A stretch of DNA of 64,000 bases from Corallibacter vietnamensis (GCF_039537875.1 NZ_BAABBI010000002.1:62001-126000); one strand, 5' to 3'. Shown: positions 42,798 to 52,105, numbered from the stretch's first letter. Notes: generated by a model not told the origin, from the sequence alone. Program-made: numbers and translations.

Positions 42798-44420
42798 ATG
42801 AAAAATATAAGTCTCTTATCAATTATTTTTTTGGTGTTTGCATGCCAGCAAGAAAAAAAACAAGTCGATGCATTGGTTGTAAACGGCCAAGTATATACAG
42901 TAGATAACACATTTAGCATAGCTGAAGCTTTTGCTATTAAAGACGGAAAGTTTGTTGAGGTAGGAACATCAGAAACACTAAAAAACAATTACGAGGCTGA
43001 TACTATTATTGATGCTCAAGGAAAAAGCATTTTCCCAGGATTTATTGATGCGCATTGTCATTTTTACGGATTAGGATTACAGCAGAATCGCGTTGACTTA
43101 ACAGGAACAACAAGTTTTAGTGATATGATGAAACGCGTTGTTGACTTTCAAAATCAACGAAACACTACATTTTTGTTAGGTCGCGGATGGGATCAAAACG
43201 ACTGGGAAGATAAAACGTATCCTGATAAACGCCTTTTAGATAGGTTGTATCCAAGAACTCCTGTGGCTTTAACACGAATAGACGGTCATGCTATGTTATG
43301 TAATCAAGCGGCATTTGATTTAGCAGGAATTACAAAAGATACTAAAGTAGAAGGTGGAGAGATTTTAAAATTGAATGGTGAGTTAACAGGTGTTTTAATA
43401 GATAATCCTATGGAATTGGTTAGAGCCATTTTTCCAAGCCCAACAAAAAAAGAGCAAATTAAAGCGTTGTTAGAAGCACAAACTATTTGTAAGAATTTAG
43501 GGCTTACCACAGTTGATGATGCAGGATTAGATAAACCTGTGATTGAGCTAATTGATAGTTTACAACAAGCAGGTGATTTAAAAATGCGTATGTATGCTAT
43601 GATTAGTAATTCAAACGAAAATTTAGATTATTACTTATCAAAAGGAAAAATAAAAACAGATAAACTTAATGTGAGTTCGGTTAAAGTTTATGCTGACGGC
43701 GCTTTAGGTTCTCGAGGAGCTGCTTTAAAAGAGCCTTATACAGATGCAGAGAATCATTTTGGAGCTATGATTATAGGACTTGAAGCTTATGAAAAATTAG
43801 CAAATAGGATAGCTGAATCAAATTATCAAATGAATACACATGCTATTGGAGACTCCGCAAATACATTTGTTTTAAAAACCTATGAGAAAGTTTTAAAGAC
43901 TCAAAAAGATAGACGTTGGCGTGTAGAGCATGCACAAATAATCACCGATAACGATTTTAACTATTTTAAGAATAGTAATATTCTGCCATCTGTGCAGCCA
44001 ACACACGCTACAAGTGATATGTATTGGGCTGAAGATAGGTTGGGAGAAGATCGAATTCATGGTGCATATGCATACAAAGAACTTTTAAAAGCATCAGAAA
44101 AAATTGCTTTAGGAACTGATTTTCCTATTGAAAAAGTGAGTCCGTTATTAACGTTTTATGCAGCTGTAACTAGGCAAGATTTAGAAGGATATCCAGAAGG
44201 TGGATTTAATAGTGACAATGCATTAACGCGAGAAGAAGCTTTAAAAGGTATGACTATTTGGGCAGCTTACTCTAATTTTGAAGAAGCTGAAAAAGGAAGT
44301 ATTGAGGTAGGTAAATTTGCAGACTTCATTATACTAGACAACGATATTATGACCGTTAATGAGAAGTTGATTCCTGAAACCAAAGTATTAGAAACGTTTA
44401 TTGGTGGTGAAGGACTTTAA
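42798..44420 (+). CDS. YtcJ-like amidohydrolase lipoprotein
   Basis: 540 aa from ATG 42798. An earlier in-frame ATG at 42753 lies inside the preceding terminator and would hide the lipoprotein signal (lipobox FAC, Cys16). The amidohydrolase fold shows the HxH metal site in FIDAHCHFYG, the carboxylated-lysine region SVKVYADGALGSRGA, NTHAIGDSAN and the final Asp in LGTDFPIEK. Members hydrolyse amide or ester bonds of small molecules. A lipid anchor places it in the envelope, so a peptide or amide from the medium is a likely substrate. Confidence 0.85.
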   Translation: MKNISLLSIIFLVFACQQEKKQVDALVVNGQVYTVDNTFSIAEAFAIKDGKFVEVGTSETLKNNYEADTIIDAQGKSIFPGFIDAHCHFYGLGLQQNRVDLTGTTSFSDMMKRVVDFQNQRNTTFLLGRGWDQNDWEDKTYPDKRLLDRLYPRTPVALTRIDGHAMLCNQAAFDLAGITKDTKVEGGEILKLNGELTGVLIDNPMELVRAIFPSPTKKEQIKALLEAQTICKNLGLTTVDDAGLDKPVIELIDSLQQAGDLKMRMYAMISNSNENLDYYLSKGKIKTDKLNVSSVKVYADGALGSRGAALKEPYTDAENHFGAMIIGLEAYEKLANRIAESNYQMNTHAIGDSANTFVLKTYEKVLKTQKDRRWRVEHAQIITDNDFNYFKNSNILPSVQPTHATSDMYWAEDRLGEDRIHGAYAYKELLKASEKIALGTDFPIEKVSPLLTFYAAVTRQDLEGYPEGGFNSDNALTREEALKGMTIWAAYSNFEEAEKGSIEVGKFADFIILDNDIMTVNEKLIPETKVLETFIGGEGL

Positions 44421-45115
44421 GATAGTTTCGCCAAATAATCAAAATGTTCTCCATCCATAATTTTTTCACATTCTAAACCAACAGATTTGCAAGCGGTGTA
44501 CAAGGTGTTAAAGTCTAAATAAAGCCAAGTCATTGGTGATTCTTCTTCGCCTTTGTAGCTTAAGTAATAATCTAACTCGCCATAGTAATTGGCATTTGTG
44601 TCAATCCATAAACCGCCATCTTCATCTTCGTACATATAAGCAATATCTGAAGAGTCAATAAGAATTTGACCTCCAGGTTTTAAAAGTGTTTTAAGATGTG
44701 ATAAGTATTTTGATACTTGAGATAGTTCTTGAAAAATACCAGTACCATTCATAAGTAATAAAATAGTATCGTAAGTGTTCTTCTCATCAAGAATACCTTT
44801 TTGATTTACTTGCAATACGCCACGTGCTTTGGCAACACTTACTGCGCCTTTAGAAATATCAATGGCGTGCACGTCAAGACCTTTTTCTTGGAGAAACAAA
44901 CTATGACTTCCTGCGCCACAACCAACATCTAGAACTTGACCTTTAGATAATTGTAAGGCTTTTTGCTCTAGTTTAGGCATATCTTTGAAACCTCTAAACA
45001 AATAAGGAATTGGTAATTCGTCTTCATCAGATATGTTGGTAGATGTAATTATATCTTCTGTATAATTACCATTTTGATAATCTAGTAACGCTTTTCCAAA
45101 TAAATCTTTAGTCAT
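44417..45115 (-). CDS. Class I SAM-dependent methyltransferase
   Basis: 232 aa from ATG 45115 (MTKDLFGKALLDYQNGN). An ATG 27 bp upstream is also in frame, but the chosen start begins with a conserved-looking block. Motif I is VLDVGCGAGSHSLFL, followed by VHAIDISKGAV with its acidic residue, and ILLLMNGTGIFQE and LKPGGQILIDSSDI are post-motif blocks. It is soluble, with an unknown small-molecule acceptor. It is convergent with the amidohydrolase gene, the stop codons overlapping, and divergent from the YkgJ-family gene. Confidence 0.85.
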   Translation of the reverse strand: MTKDLFGKALLDYQNGNYTEDIITSTNISDEDELPIPYLFRGFKDMPKLEQKALQLSKGQVLDVGCGAGSHSLFLQEKGLDVHAIDISKGAVSVAKARGVLQVNQKGILDEKNTYDTILLLMNGTGIFQELSQVSKYLSHLKTLLKPGGQILIDSSDIAYMYEDEDGGLWIDTNANYYGELDYYLSYKGEEESPMTWLYLDFNTLYTACKSVGLECEKIMDGEHFDYLAKLS

Positions 45116-45156
45116 AAGTAAGGTTGCAAAGAGATATTGCATCTCGTTAAAAATAG

Positions 45157-45164
45157 TATTTTTG
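45157..45164 (+). promoter_or_regulatory. -7 box of the YkgJ-family gene
   Basis: TATTTTTG fits TAnnTTTG. Its last base is only 4 bp before the ATG at 45169, so transcription should begin at or next to the start codon. Confidence 0.5.
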
Positions 45165-45168
45165 TAGC

Positions 45169-45663
45169 ATGCAAGACATTATTAACAATCTTCCAAAGCT
45201 CGCCAAAGATAAGCATAAGGAAAATAAAACCTTCTTTACAAAGCTTAAAAAAAAGCCGCCTAAACAACTAGACTATATCATGCAAGAGTTACATGATGAT
45301 GCGTTTGAAAAAACAGATTGTTTAGAGTGTGCAAACTGTTGTAAAACCACTGGGCCATTATTTACAGATAAAGACGTTGCTAGAATTTCAAAACATTTTA
45401 AAATGAAGCAGCAACAGTTTATCGATCAGTTTTTGCGTATTGATGAGGATAATGATTACGTGCTGCAAAGCGTACCTTGTACGTTTTTAGGAGCAGACAA
45501 TTATTGCTCTATTTATGACGTACGACCTAAAGCCTGTCGAGAGTTTCCGCATACCGATAGAAAAAAGTTTCAGCAAATATCAAATCTCACCATGAAAAAT
45601 GTCGCTATTTGCCCAGCAGCTTTTAATATTGTAGAAGCAATGAAAGCGCGCATAAAGTTTTAA
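45169..45663 (+). CDS. YkgJ-family Cys-cluster protein
   Basis: 164 aa. It has the zinc/iron-binding cluster CLECANCC (C51, C54, C57, C58) followed by C104, C113 and C123 (PCTFLGADNYCSIYDVRPKACREFPH) and a late Cys in AICPAAF. This matches the YkgJ/UPF0153 family, which is thought to bind zinc or an Fe-S cluster. Function is unknown. It is probably leaderless. Confidence 0.88.
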   Translation: MQDIINNLPKLAKDKHKENKTFFTKLKKKPPKQLDYIMQELHDDAFEKTDCLECANCCKTTGPLFTDKDVARISKHFKMKQQQFIDQFLRIDEDNDYVLQSVPCTFLGADNYCSIYDVRPKACREFPHTDRKKFQQISNLTMKNVAICPAAFNIVEAMKARIKF

Positions 45664-45741
45664 TATAGTATTGATGTTTTAGTGTTATCTAGCTTCTAAC
45701 TTTTTTAGTATATTTAAAACAAAAAACATAGTTTTATAATT

Positions 45742-46578
45742 ATGAAGCAATTATTTATAGCCCTGTTTTTATGCCTGTTTTCTTTTAATACTATTCAAGC
45801 TGACAATTGGTTACATTCTTTTGAAGAAGCTAAAAAACTAGCCATAGCGACAAACAAATTGGTTCTTGTTGATTTTTGGGCAACTTGGTGCGGGCCATGC
45901 AAGCGAATGGATTCTGAGTCCTGGAGCAAGGAAGACGTACAAGTGTTAATGGATAATTATATACCTGTTAAAATTGACATAGATAGAAATCGGGGTATCG
46001 CTCAACAGTATGGTGTGAACGGTATTCCTTTTATCTTTATTTTAGATGGAAATGGTAAAGTAGTATTTAAGGAAATGAGCTACAAAAACAAATCACAACT
46101 TATCAAATTACTAAAAAAATATGCCATAAATACATCACTGTTGAGTAGAGATTTAATTAATTATTATCAAAAAAATAATTTTACCACAGCGTTTAGATTA
46201 GGTTGTAAATATCAAGATTTTACACTTTATGTAACTAAAGATATTAAGGATGATTTTTTAAATGTTTCAGAAACTTATTTTGAAGAATCTAAAAAGCAAT
46301 TAAAAGAAAGCTCAATAAAGAACAAACACGTTTTTTTGCAAAAAATGGAGCTTTATGAAATACAAGAATTACTCATTTTAAATAAACCTGAAAAAGCATT
46401 AAAAAAGCTTGATAGAATTGATGTTGAGAAAATTGATAAACTAAACACTTCGCTTTATAATTTCATTAATTATGTTGTATATAAATTATTAGACGATGAT
46501 AAAGCGAAAGCTTGTGAAGAGAAATTAAACAAAAATGATAAGCAAAAAGCATTATTATTTTTAGAACAAAACATTTAA
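45742..46578 (+). CDS. Exported thioredoxin-domain protein
   Basis: 278 aa. A signal peptide (about 1-20) is followed by a DsbD-gamma/thioredoxin domain with WATWCGPCKRM (C50/C53) and the cis-Pro loop in GVNGIPFIFIL. The C-terminal half, about residues 130-278, is helical and Lys-rich with no known domain; it may bind the client. It should work as a periplasmic disulfide reductase. Next is a hydroxylase gene 9 bp away on the same strand. Confidence 0.87.
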   Translation: MKQLFIALFLCLFSFNTIQADNWLHSFEEAKKLAIATNKLVLVDFWATWCGPCKRMDSESWSKEDVQVLMDNYIPVKIDIDRNRGIAQQYGVNGIPFIFILDGNGKVVFKEMSYKNKSQLIKLLKKYAINTSLLSRDLINYYQKNNFTTAFRLGCKYQDFTLYVTKDIKDDFLNVSETYFEESKKQLKESSIKNKHVFLQKMELYEIQELLILNKPEKALKKLDRIDVEKIDKLNTSLYNFINYVVYKLLDDDKAKACEEKLNKNDKQKALLFLEQNI

Positions 46579-46587
46579 AAGCAGTAT

Positions 46588-47433
46588 TTGGAAACAATTA
46601 TTAATTACTTTGAAACCATCCCAACACTCCACAGAAGTTTACTGCTTGTTGGAGGCATTACGCTGTTTTGGATTTTAGAAGGCGCCATTCCGCTTTTTAA
46701 ATTCAATTATAAAAAATGGCAACATGCTTGGCCTAACTTCTTTTTTACACTTACTACGATTATTATAAATTTTGGACTAGCCTTTATATTACTAAAAACA
46801 GCCGATTGGGTTAAAGTAAATAACTTTGGAATCATTAATTGGTTACCAGAAATGCCTTTATGGCTATATGCCTTGTTAGGTGTTATGTTGTTAGATTTTT
46901 TTGGAGCCTATTTAGCGCATTTGGTTGAGCATAAAGTAAAACCTTTATGGATGGTACATTTGGTGCATCATACAGACCATAAAGTAGATACAACCACAGG
47001 AAATAGGCATCACCCTATAGAAAGTGTTATTCGCTTTTCGTTTACCATTTTAGGTGTTTTTATTGTTGGTACACCTATAGCTATTGTGTTTTTGTATCAA
47101 TCACTGTCTGTTGTTTTTACTCAATTAACACATGCCAATATTAAAATGCCTAAAAAAGTAGACAAAGCAATGAGCTACTTTTTTGTGTCTCCTGATATGC
47201 ATAAGGTACATCATCATTACATTCTTCCTTATACGGATTCAAACTATGGTAATATTTTCTCAATCTGGGATAGATTATTAGGAACTTATATGGAGTTAGA
47301 TCGCGATAAGCTTGTTTATGGTGTTGATGTGTTCCCTGATGAAGAAGAGAATAGTCGCGTATCAAATTTATTATCTCAACCATTCCAGAAGTATAAAAAA
47401 CCAACAACCATTCCAGGTGATGAAACTATTTAA
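46588..47433 (+). CDS. Fatty-acid hydroxylase/sterol desaturase family protein
   Basis: 281 aa membrane di-iron enzyme, start TTG. The histidine boxes are HLVEH (111-115), HLVHHTDH (124-131), NRHHP (139-143) and HKVHHH (205-210), in the order of the family. About four or five membrane helices are visible. Such proteins hydroxylate lipids or ether bonds using O2. It sits in an operon-like run with a thioredoxin and a glycerophosphodiesterase, which fits lipid modification but does not prove it. The last 14 bp overlap the next gene. Confidence 0.88.
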   Translation: METIINYFETIPTLHRSLLLVGGITLFWILEGAIPLFKFNYKKWQHAWPNFFFTLTTIIINFGLAFILLKTADWVKVNNFGIINWLPEMPLWLYALLGVMLLDFFGAYLAHLVEHKVKPLWMVHLVHHTDHKVDTTTGNRHHPIESVIRFSFTILGVFIVGTPIAIVFLYQSLSVVFTQLTHANIKMPKKVDKAMSYFFVSPDMHKVHHHYILPYTDSNYGNIFSIWDRLLGTYMELDRDKLVYGVDVFPDEEENSRVSNLLSQPFQKYKKPTTIPGDETI

Positions 47434-48295
47434 ATCTATTATTTTACTTACCCTAGTAATTATTATGATAAGCTGTAGCGAAAAAAAAACAATAGGTGTT
47501 CAAGGGCATAGAGGTTGTCGTGGTTTATTACCAGAAAATACGTTGCCAGCATTTGCAAAAGCTATAGAACTTGGCGTTCAAACATTAGAATTAGACTTGG
47601 CCATATCCAAAGATAAAAAGGTTGTGGTTTCTCATGAACCTTTTATGAGCCGCTTTTATTGTTTAAAACCTAATGGAGATAAAATAACAATAAGTCAAGA
47701 TAAGGTTTTTAACTTTTATCAAATGCCTTATGATTCTATAAAGCAATTTGATTGTGGTAGCATGCAGCACCCAAGGTTTCCTAAACAGAAAAATACGAAT
47801 GCTTTTAAGCCATTACTTCAAGACGTTTTTATAAAATCAGATTCTCTAAATCCTGATATAAAGTATAATATTGAAATAAAAGCATCTCCAGAATATGACC
47901 ATGTTTATACACCAGCTCCAAAAGAGTATGTGGCTTTGGTACTACAAGTGATACAAGACAATGGCGTTTTTGATAGATGTAACTTACAATCGTTTGATGT
48001 GCGTATTCTAGAAGAAATAAAGAAACAAGCACCAACTATGAAGCAAGCTCTGCTAGTTGATGAAAATGAAAACATTGATGAAAAACTAACAAGTTTAAGT
48101 TTTAAACCTGAAATTATCAGTCCTTATTTTGAATTATTAAATAAAACTAGTGTGAAACACTATCAAGATCTTGGTTTTCAAGTAATACCTTGGACCGTAA
48201 ATGAAATTTCAGATATGCAAACTATGATAAACTACAAGGTAAATAGTATCATTACAGATTACCCTGATAGGCTGTTAGGTTTATTGTCTGAATAA
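47420..48295 (+). CDS. Glycerophosphodiester phosphodiesterase lipoprotein
   Basis: 291 aa from ATG 47420, inside the end of the hydroxylase gene. The lipobox is IMISC (Cys19). The GDPD barrel shows VQGHRGCRGLLPENT (27-41) with catalytic His30 and ELDLAISKDKKVVVSHEP containing the metal ligands (E57, D59) and the second His72. A late VIPWTVNEISDM completes the fold. It cleaves glycerophosphodiesters to glycerol-3-phosphate and an alcohol, in the periplasm. Confidence 0.9.
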   Translation: MKLFKSIILLTLVIIMISCSEKKTIGVQGHRGCRGLLPENTLPAFAKAIELGVQTLELDLAISKDKKVVVSHEPFMSRFYCLKPNGDKITISQDKVFNFYQMPYDSIKQFDCGSMQHPRFPKQKNTNAFKPLLQDVFIKSDSLNPDIKYNIEIKASPEYDHVYTPAPKEYVALVLQVIQDNGVFDRCNLQSFDVRILEEIKKQAPTMKQALLVDENENIDEKLTSLSFKPEIISPYFELLNKTSVKHYQDLGFQVIPWTVNEISDMQTMINYKVNSIITDYPDRLLGLLSE

Positions 48296-48299
48296 TAGT

Positions 48300-49547
48300 T
48301 TATTTATAAATTAAATAAGGCTGTCTCATACTATCATAAGCCTGTAAACCACGTACCCAAGTTTTTTTTATTTCATAAGCTGTGTGCTTACTTTCTATTT
48401 GTTTTTGTAAGGCTTCAGTTCCTGCAAGTTTGATAAAGAAATTATTAAAAAAAGCGTCTTTATCATTAGTAGCTTGATATGCTTCTATCAGGTGGTTTAA
48501 GTCTAGTCTGTTTAATTTTGCACTGTTACTTAAGTCTTTTCCGAAGCATGTTACATTTTCATGTTTCGGGTATTTAGCACCATCATTAGGTTGAGGTATA
48601 AATTTATAATTAAAAGAAAACATCGTAGTGTCTAGAGCTGGACTTCCAAAAATTTGAAACTGTTTATCTGTTCCGCGTCCAGCGCTAACACTTGTTCCTT
48701 CAAAAAAGCATAAACTAGGATATAAGTTTATAGCAGTATCATTAGGTAAGTTTGGCGATGGTTTTATAGGTAAACTATAAGGTGTGCTATGTGTATAGTT
48801 TTTTACGGGAATCACAGTAATATCACAAGAGATTTCATCCTTTAACCATTTTTCTCCGTTTATCATTTTGGCATATTCCCCAATAGTCATTCCATGTACT
48901 ACAGGAACTGGATGCATACCTACAAAACTTTTGTATTTAGTTTCTAAAATTGGTCCGTCAATATAGTGCCCATTAGGATTAGGTCGGTCTAAAATAAGTA
49001 CTGGTATATTCGCTTCGGCACAAGCCTCCATAACATAATGTAATGATGATATATAGGTGTAAAAACGTGCGCCAACATCTTGAATATCAAAAATCACTAA
49101 ATCTAGGTTAGTCAATTGTTCAGGAGTAGGTTTTTTATTGCTTCCATACAAAGAGACAATAGGTAATCCGGTTTTAGTATCTACACCATCTTTTACAATT
49201 TCTCCAGCATCGGCTTTGCCTCTAAAACCATGCTCTGGCGCAAATACTTTTTTTATATCTATGTTTAAGGAAACTAAAGAATCAACTATATGGGTATATT
49301 CAAGTTGTAATGATTCATCAGATGCTTTAAAAATAACACTTGTTTGGTTTGCTACAATCCCAACACGTTTTCCTTCTAGCAGTGTTAGATAACGTGCTGT
49401 TTGGTTTGCTCCAACCATAGGTAAGCTGTCTTCATTCTTTAAAAGAGTAGCTTTAGTATCTGTTTTAACATTTGTAGCTTTGTCTTTAGATAAGTTTCCG
49501 CATGAAATCAGTACCAAAACAAATAATAAAACTGTATTTTTGACCAT
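48300..49547 (-). CDS. namZ: NamZ-type (DUF1343) exo-beta-N-acetylmuramidase lipoprotein
   Basis: 415 aa from ATG 49547; an in-frame ATG at 49568 adds 7 residues upstream of the signal. The lipobox is LISC (Cys16). The DUF1343 domain shows GKRVGIVANQTSVI, VFAPEHGFRGKADAGE, LVIFDIQDVGARFYTYISSLHYVMEA and PNPNGHYIDGP. Known members remove terminal MurNAc from peptidoglycan fragments. It should act in the periplasm in cell-wall turnover. Its start region is head-to-head with the permease gene at 49569. Confidence 0.85.
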   Translation of the reverse strand: MVKNTVLLFVLVLISCGNLSKDKATNVKTDTKATLLKNEDSLPMVGANQTARYLTLLEGKRVGIVANQTSVIFKASDESLQLEYTHIVDSLVSLNIDIKKVFAPEHGFRGKADAGEIVKDGVDTKTGLPIVSLYGSNKKPTPEQLTNLDLVIFDIQDVGARFYTYISSLHYVMEACAEANIPVLILDRPNPNGHYIDGPILETKYKSFVGMHPVPVVHGMTIGEYAKMINGEKWLKDEISCDITVIPVKNYTHSTPYSLPIKPSPNLPNDTAINLYPSLCFFEGTSVSAGRGTDKQFQIFGSPALDTTMFSFNYKFIPQPNDGAKYPKHENVTCFGKDLSNSAKLNRLDLNHLIEAYQATNDKDAFFNNFFIKLAGTEALQKQIESKHTAYEIKKTWVRGLQAYDSMRQPYLIYK

Positions 49548-49568
49548 ATATAAATTAAATCGTATCAT

Positions 49569-50804
49569 TTGAATTTCGAATTTTTTACTGCTAAACGCAT
49601 AATTGATAGTAAAGCGTATAAAAGTAGCGTTTCGGCACCAATAATAAAAATTGGTATAGCAGCAATTGCTATCGGTATTATTGTAATGATGATTGCGATA
49701 GCTACAGGAATTGGGTTACAACAAAAAATAAGAAATAAAGTTGTTGCTTTTAATGGCGATATAACAATAATGAATTATGATAGTAATAATTCGCAAGAGA
49801 GTGGTAACCCTATTTCTACTAACCAAAGTTTTTATCCTAATTTTAAAACAGTTGAAGGCATAAAGCATATCCAGGCAGTAGCAACAAAATTTGGGGTTAT
49901 AAGAACTGAAACCGATTTTGAAGCTATTATCCTAAAAGGTGTTGGCGCTGATTATAATTGGAAATATTTTAAGGAGTTTTTAGTTTCTGGAGAATTACCC
50001 GATTATACCCAAGAGATGAATGAGCAAGTGCTTATTTCACAATACCTAGCAAATCGCTTAAATTTTAACGTAGGAGATAAGTTTACAACCTTATTCAGAC
50101 GAGACGATCCTAATAGAGAACCACGAATGCTTACTTATAACATTGTAGGTATTTATAATTCTGGGTTTAAAGATTTTGACGAAACATATGTTATTGGAGA
50201 TATAAAACATTTACAACGTATTAATAAATGGGACGCAAATCAGATAGGACATTTTGAAGTTCTTATTGATGACTACAGCAAGCTAAATGACATAGAGTTG
50301 CAAATAAATAAAAACATTCCATCTATGCTAGAGGCTGTAACAGTTGAAAAACGATTTGGTTCTATCTTTGAATGGATTAAAATTTTTGAAAAAAATATAT
50401 ACGGCATTATAGGTATTATGATTCTTGTTGCTGGTATAAATATGATAACAGCCTTATTGGTACTCATATTAGAACGAACACAAATGATAGGCATACTTAA
50501 GGCTTTAGGAAGTGATAACTGGAGTATCAGAAAGATATTTTTATATAATGCCTCTTATTTAATTACTTTAGGACTTCTTTGGGGCAATATTATTGGGTTG
50601 TCAATACTTTTTGCTCAAAAGTATTTAAAGTTATTTCCACTAGATCCTAGTGTGTATTATGTTACCGAAGCGCCTGTTTATATTAGTGCAGGCTACATTG
50701 TAGCCTTAAATTTTGGTACATTTATTTTATGTTTATTTATGTTGCTTGTACCATCATATATTATTACAAAAATATCTCCTGTAAAGGCTATTAGGTTTGA
50801 GTAA
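49569..50804 (+). CDS. FtsX/LolC-type ABC transporter permease
   Basis: 411 aa, start TTG. The first residues (FEFFTAKRII) and a membrane segment at about 27-47 are followed by a large periplasmic MacB-PCD/LolCE-type domain. Then come three C-terminal membrane helices (about 275-300, 325-345, 370-395) with the VLILERTQMIGILKALGSDNWSIRKIFLYN coupling block. The family moves lipoproteins or acts as a mechanotransmitter with an ABC ATPase, and no ATPase gene is adjacent. The TTG directly abuts the divergent ATG at 49568, so any promoter lies in the namZ coding sequence. Confidence 0.85.
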   Translation: MNFEFFTAKRIIDSKAYKSSVSAPIIKIGIAAIAIGIIVMMIAIATGIGLQQKIRNKVVAFNGDITIMNYDSNNSQESGNPISTNQSFYPNFKTVEGIKHIQAVATKFGVIRTETDFEAIILKGVGADYNWKYFKEFLVSGELPDYTQEMNEQVLISQYLANRLNFNVGDKFTTLFRRDDPNREPRMLTYNIVGIYNSGFKDFDETYVIGDIKHLQRINKWDANQIGHFEVLIDDYSKLNDIELQINKNIPSMLEAVTVEKRFGSIFEWIKIFEKNIYGIIGIMILVAGINMITALLVLILERTQMIGILKALGSDNWSIRKIFLYNASYLITLGLLWGNIIGLSILFAQKYLKLFPLDPSVYYVTEAPVYISAGYIVALNFGTFILCLFMLLVPSYIITKISPVKAIRFE

Positions 50805-50853
50805 ATTGCGATAAGTAATTCAAGAAACATTCGTCTATTCTTATCAAAAAAAA

Positions 50854-50861
50854 GTACATTT
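50854..50861 (+). promoter_or_regulatory. -7 box of the cysteine synthase-like gene
   Basis: TACATTTG fits TAnnTTTG and lies 13 bp before the ATG at 50875, which leaves a very short leader. No clear TTTG is seen at -33. Confidence 0.5.
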
Positions 50862-50874
50862 GCAGCAGTAAATT

Positions 50875-51861
50875 ATGAGTATGGAATACGCAAAAAACAT
50901 TTTAGAAACTATTGGGAATACACCTTTAGTAAAAATAAATAAACTAACACGAGACCTACCTTGTCTGGTGTTGTCTAAATACGAAACATTTAACCCAGGA
51001 AATTCAGTAAAGGATCGCATGGCATTAAAAATGATTGAAGATGCCGAAGCAGATGGTCGTTTAAAGCCTGGTGGTACCATCATTGAAGGAACGTCTGGGA
51101 ACACAGGTATGGGATTAGCATTGGCAGCTATTGTAAAAGGTTACAAGTGCATTTTTGTTATTAGTGATAAGCAGTCTAAAGAAAAAATGGACATATTAAG
51201 AGCTGTTGGAGCAGAAGTGGTTGTTTGTCCTACTGATGTTGAACCAGATGATCCACGTTCTTACTATTCTGTGTCAAAAAGACTTGGTGAAGAAACACCA
51301 AATTCTTGGTATGTAAATCAGTATGATAACCCAAGTAATGCAAAAGCACATTATGAAAGTACAGGGCCAGAAATTTGGAAACAAACAGATGGTAAGATTA
51401 CTCATTTTGTGGTAGGAGTAGGAACAGGTGGAACCATTTCTGGAGTAGGAAAATATCTTAAAGAACAAAACCCGGATGTTAAAGTTTGGGGAATTGATAC
51501 ATATGGTAGTGTTTTTAAAAAATATCATGAAACTGGTATTTTTGACGAAAATGAAATATACCCATATGTCACAGAAGGTATTGGTGAAGATATATTACCA
51601 GAGAATGTTGATTTTTCAATAATTGATGGGTTTACTAAAGTCACTGATAAAGATGCTGCGGTTTACACACAGCTACTAGCTAAAGAAGAAGGTATGTTTT
51701 TAGGAAATTCTGCCGGAGCAGCAATAAAAGGTGTTTTGCAACTAAAAGAGCATTTTAAGCCTGATGATGTAGTGGTTGTGTTATTTCACGATCATGGTAG
51801 TCGTTATGTAGGTAAAATGTTTAATAACGAATGGATGAAAAAAATGGGATATTTAGACTAA
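50875..51861 (+). CDS. PLP-dependent cysteine synthase family protein
   Basis: 328 aa fold-type II PLP enzyme of the cysteine synthase/cystathionine beta-synthase group. ETIGNTPLVKINK opens the domain; the PLP lysine is K46 in NPGNSVKDRMA, where most relatives have NPGGSVKDR or NPTGSVKDR. The phosphate cup is GTGGTISGVGKYLK, and EGTSGNTGMGLA follows the active site. It forms cysteine from O-acetylserine and sulfide, or cystathionine from serine and homocysteine; the sequence alone does not decide. It lacks CBS or heme domains. It is monocistronic with its own terminator. Confidence 0.9.
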   Translation: MSMEYAKNILETIGNTPLVKINKLTRDLPCLVLSKYETFNPGNSVKDRMALKMIEDAEADGRLKPGGTIIEGTSGNTGMGLALAAIVKGYKCIFVISDKQSKEKMDILRAVGAEVVVCPTDVEPDDPRSYYSVSKRLGEETPNSWYVNQYDNPSNAKAHYESTGPEIWKQTDGKITHFVVGVGTGGTISGVGKYLKEQNPDVKVWGIDTYGSVFKKYHETGIFDENEIYPYVTEGIGEDILPENVDFSIIDGFTKVTDKDAAVYTQLLAKEEGMFLGNSAGAAIKGVLQLKEHFKPDDVVVVLFHDHGSRYVGKMFNNEWMKKMGYLD

Positions 51862-51884
51862 AATATATCCTTAATTATAAAATG

Positions 51885-51918
51885 AAAAGCTCAACACATG
51901 TTGGGCTTTTTCTTTTTT
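51885..51918 (+). terminator. Terminator of the cysteine synthase-like gene
   Basis: AAAAGCTCAACA (51885-51896) pairs with TGTTGGGCTTTT (51899-51910), with one G-T pair, then CTTTTTTT. The loop is 2 nt, so the top pairs probably open. Confidence 0.8.
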
Positions 51919-52105
51919 TGGCTGGTTTATTTTTTGTGTTTTAATTCATTGTAGGCTGTTTGTTTACTTCGTATTGAAGTTTCTGAAAGATTTATAAGTT
52001 CTTTTGATAGAATGAATTTTTCCGTTTTGAGAAAAATCTTAATGAAAAACAAATAAGTAAATAAAGTATACTAACTGTGATTTCATGATTGATGGTGTTT
52101 TTTTA
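51919..52105 (-). pseudogene. Possible small gene remnant
   Basis: On the minus strand a coding-like stretch from 52015 to a TAA at 51927 ends EKFILSKELINLS ... AYNELKHKK. Just upstream, in another frame, an ATG begins MKSQLVYFIYLFVFH and stops. The two together would be explained by a frameshift in a small membrane protein. The evidence is only the look of the translation, so this is weak. Confidence 0.2.
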
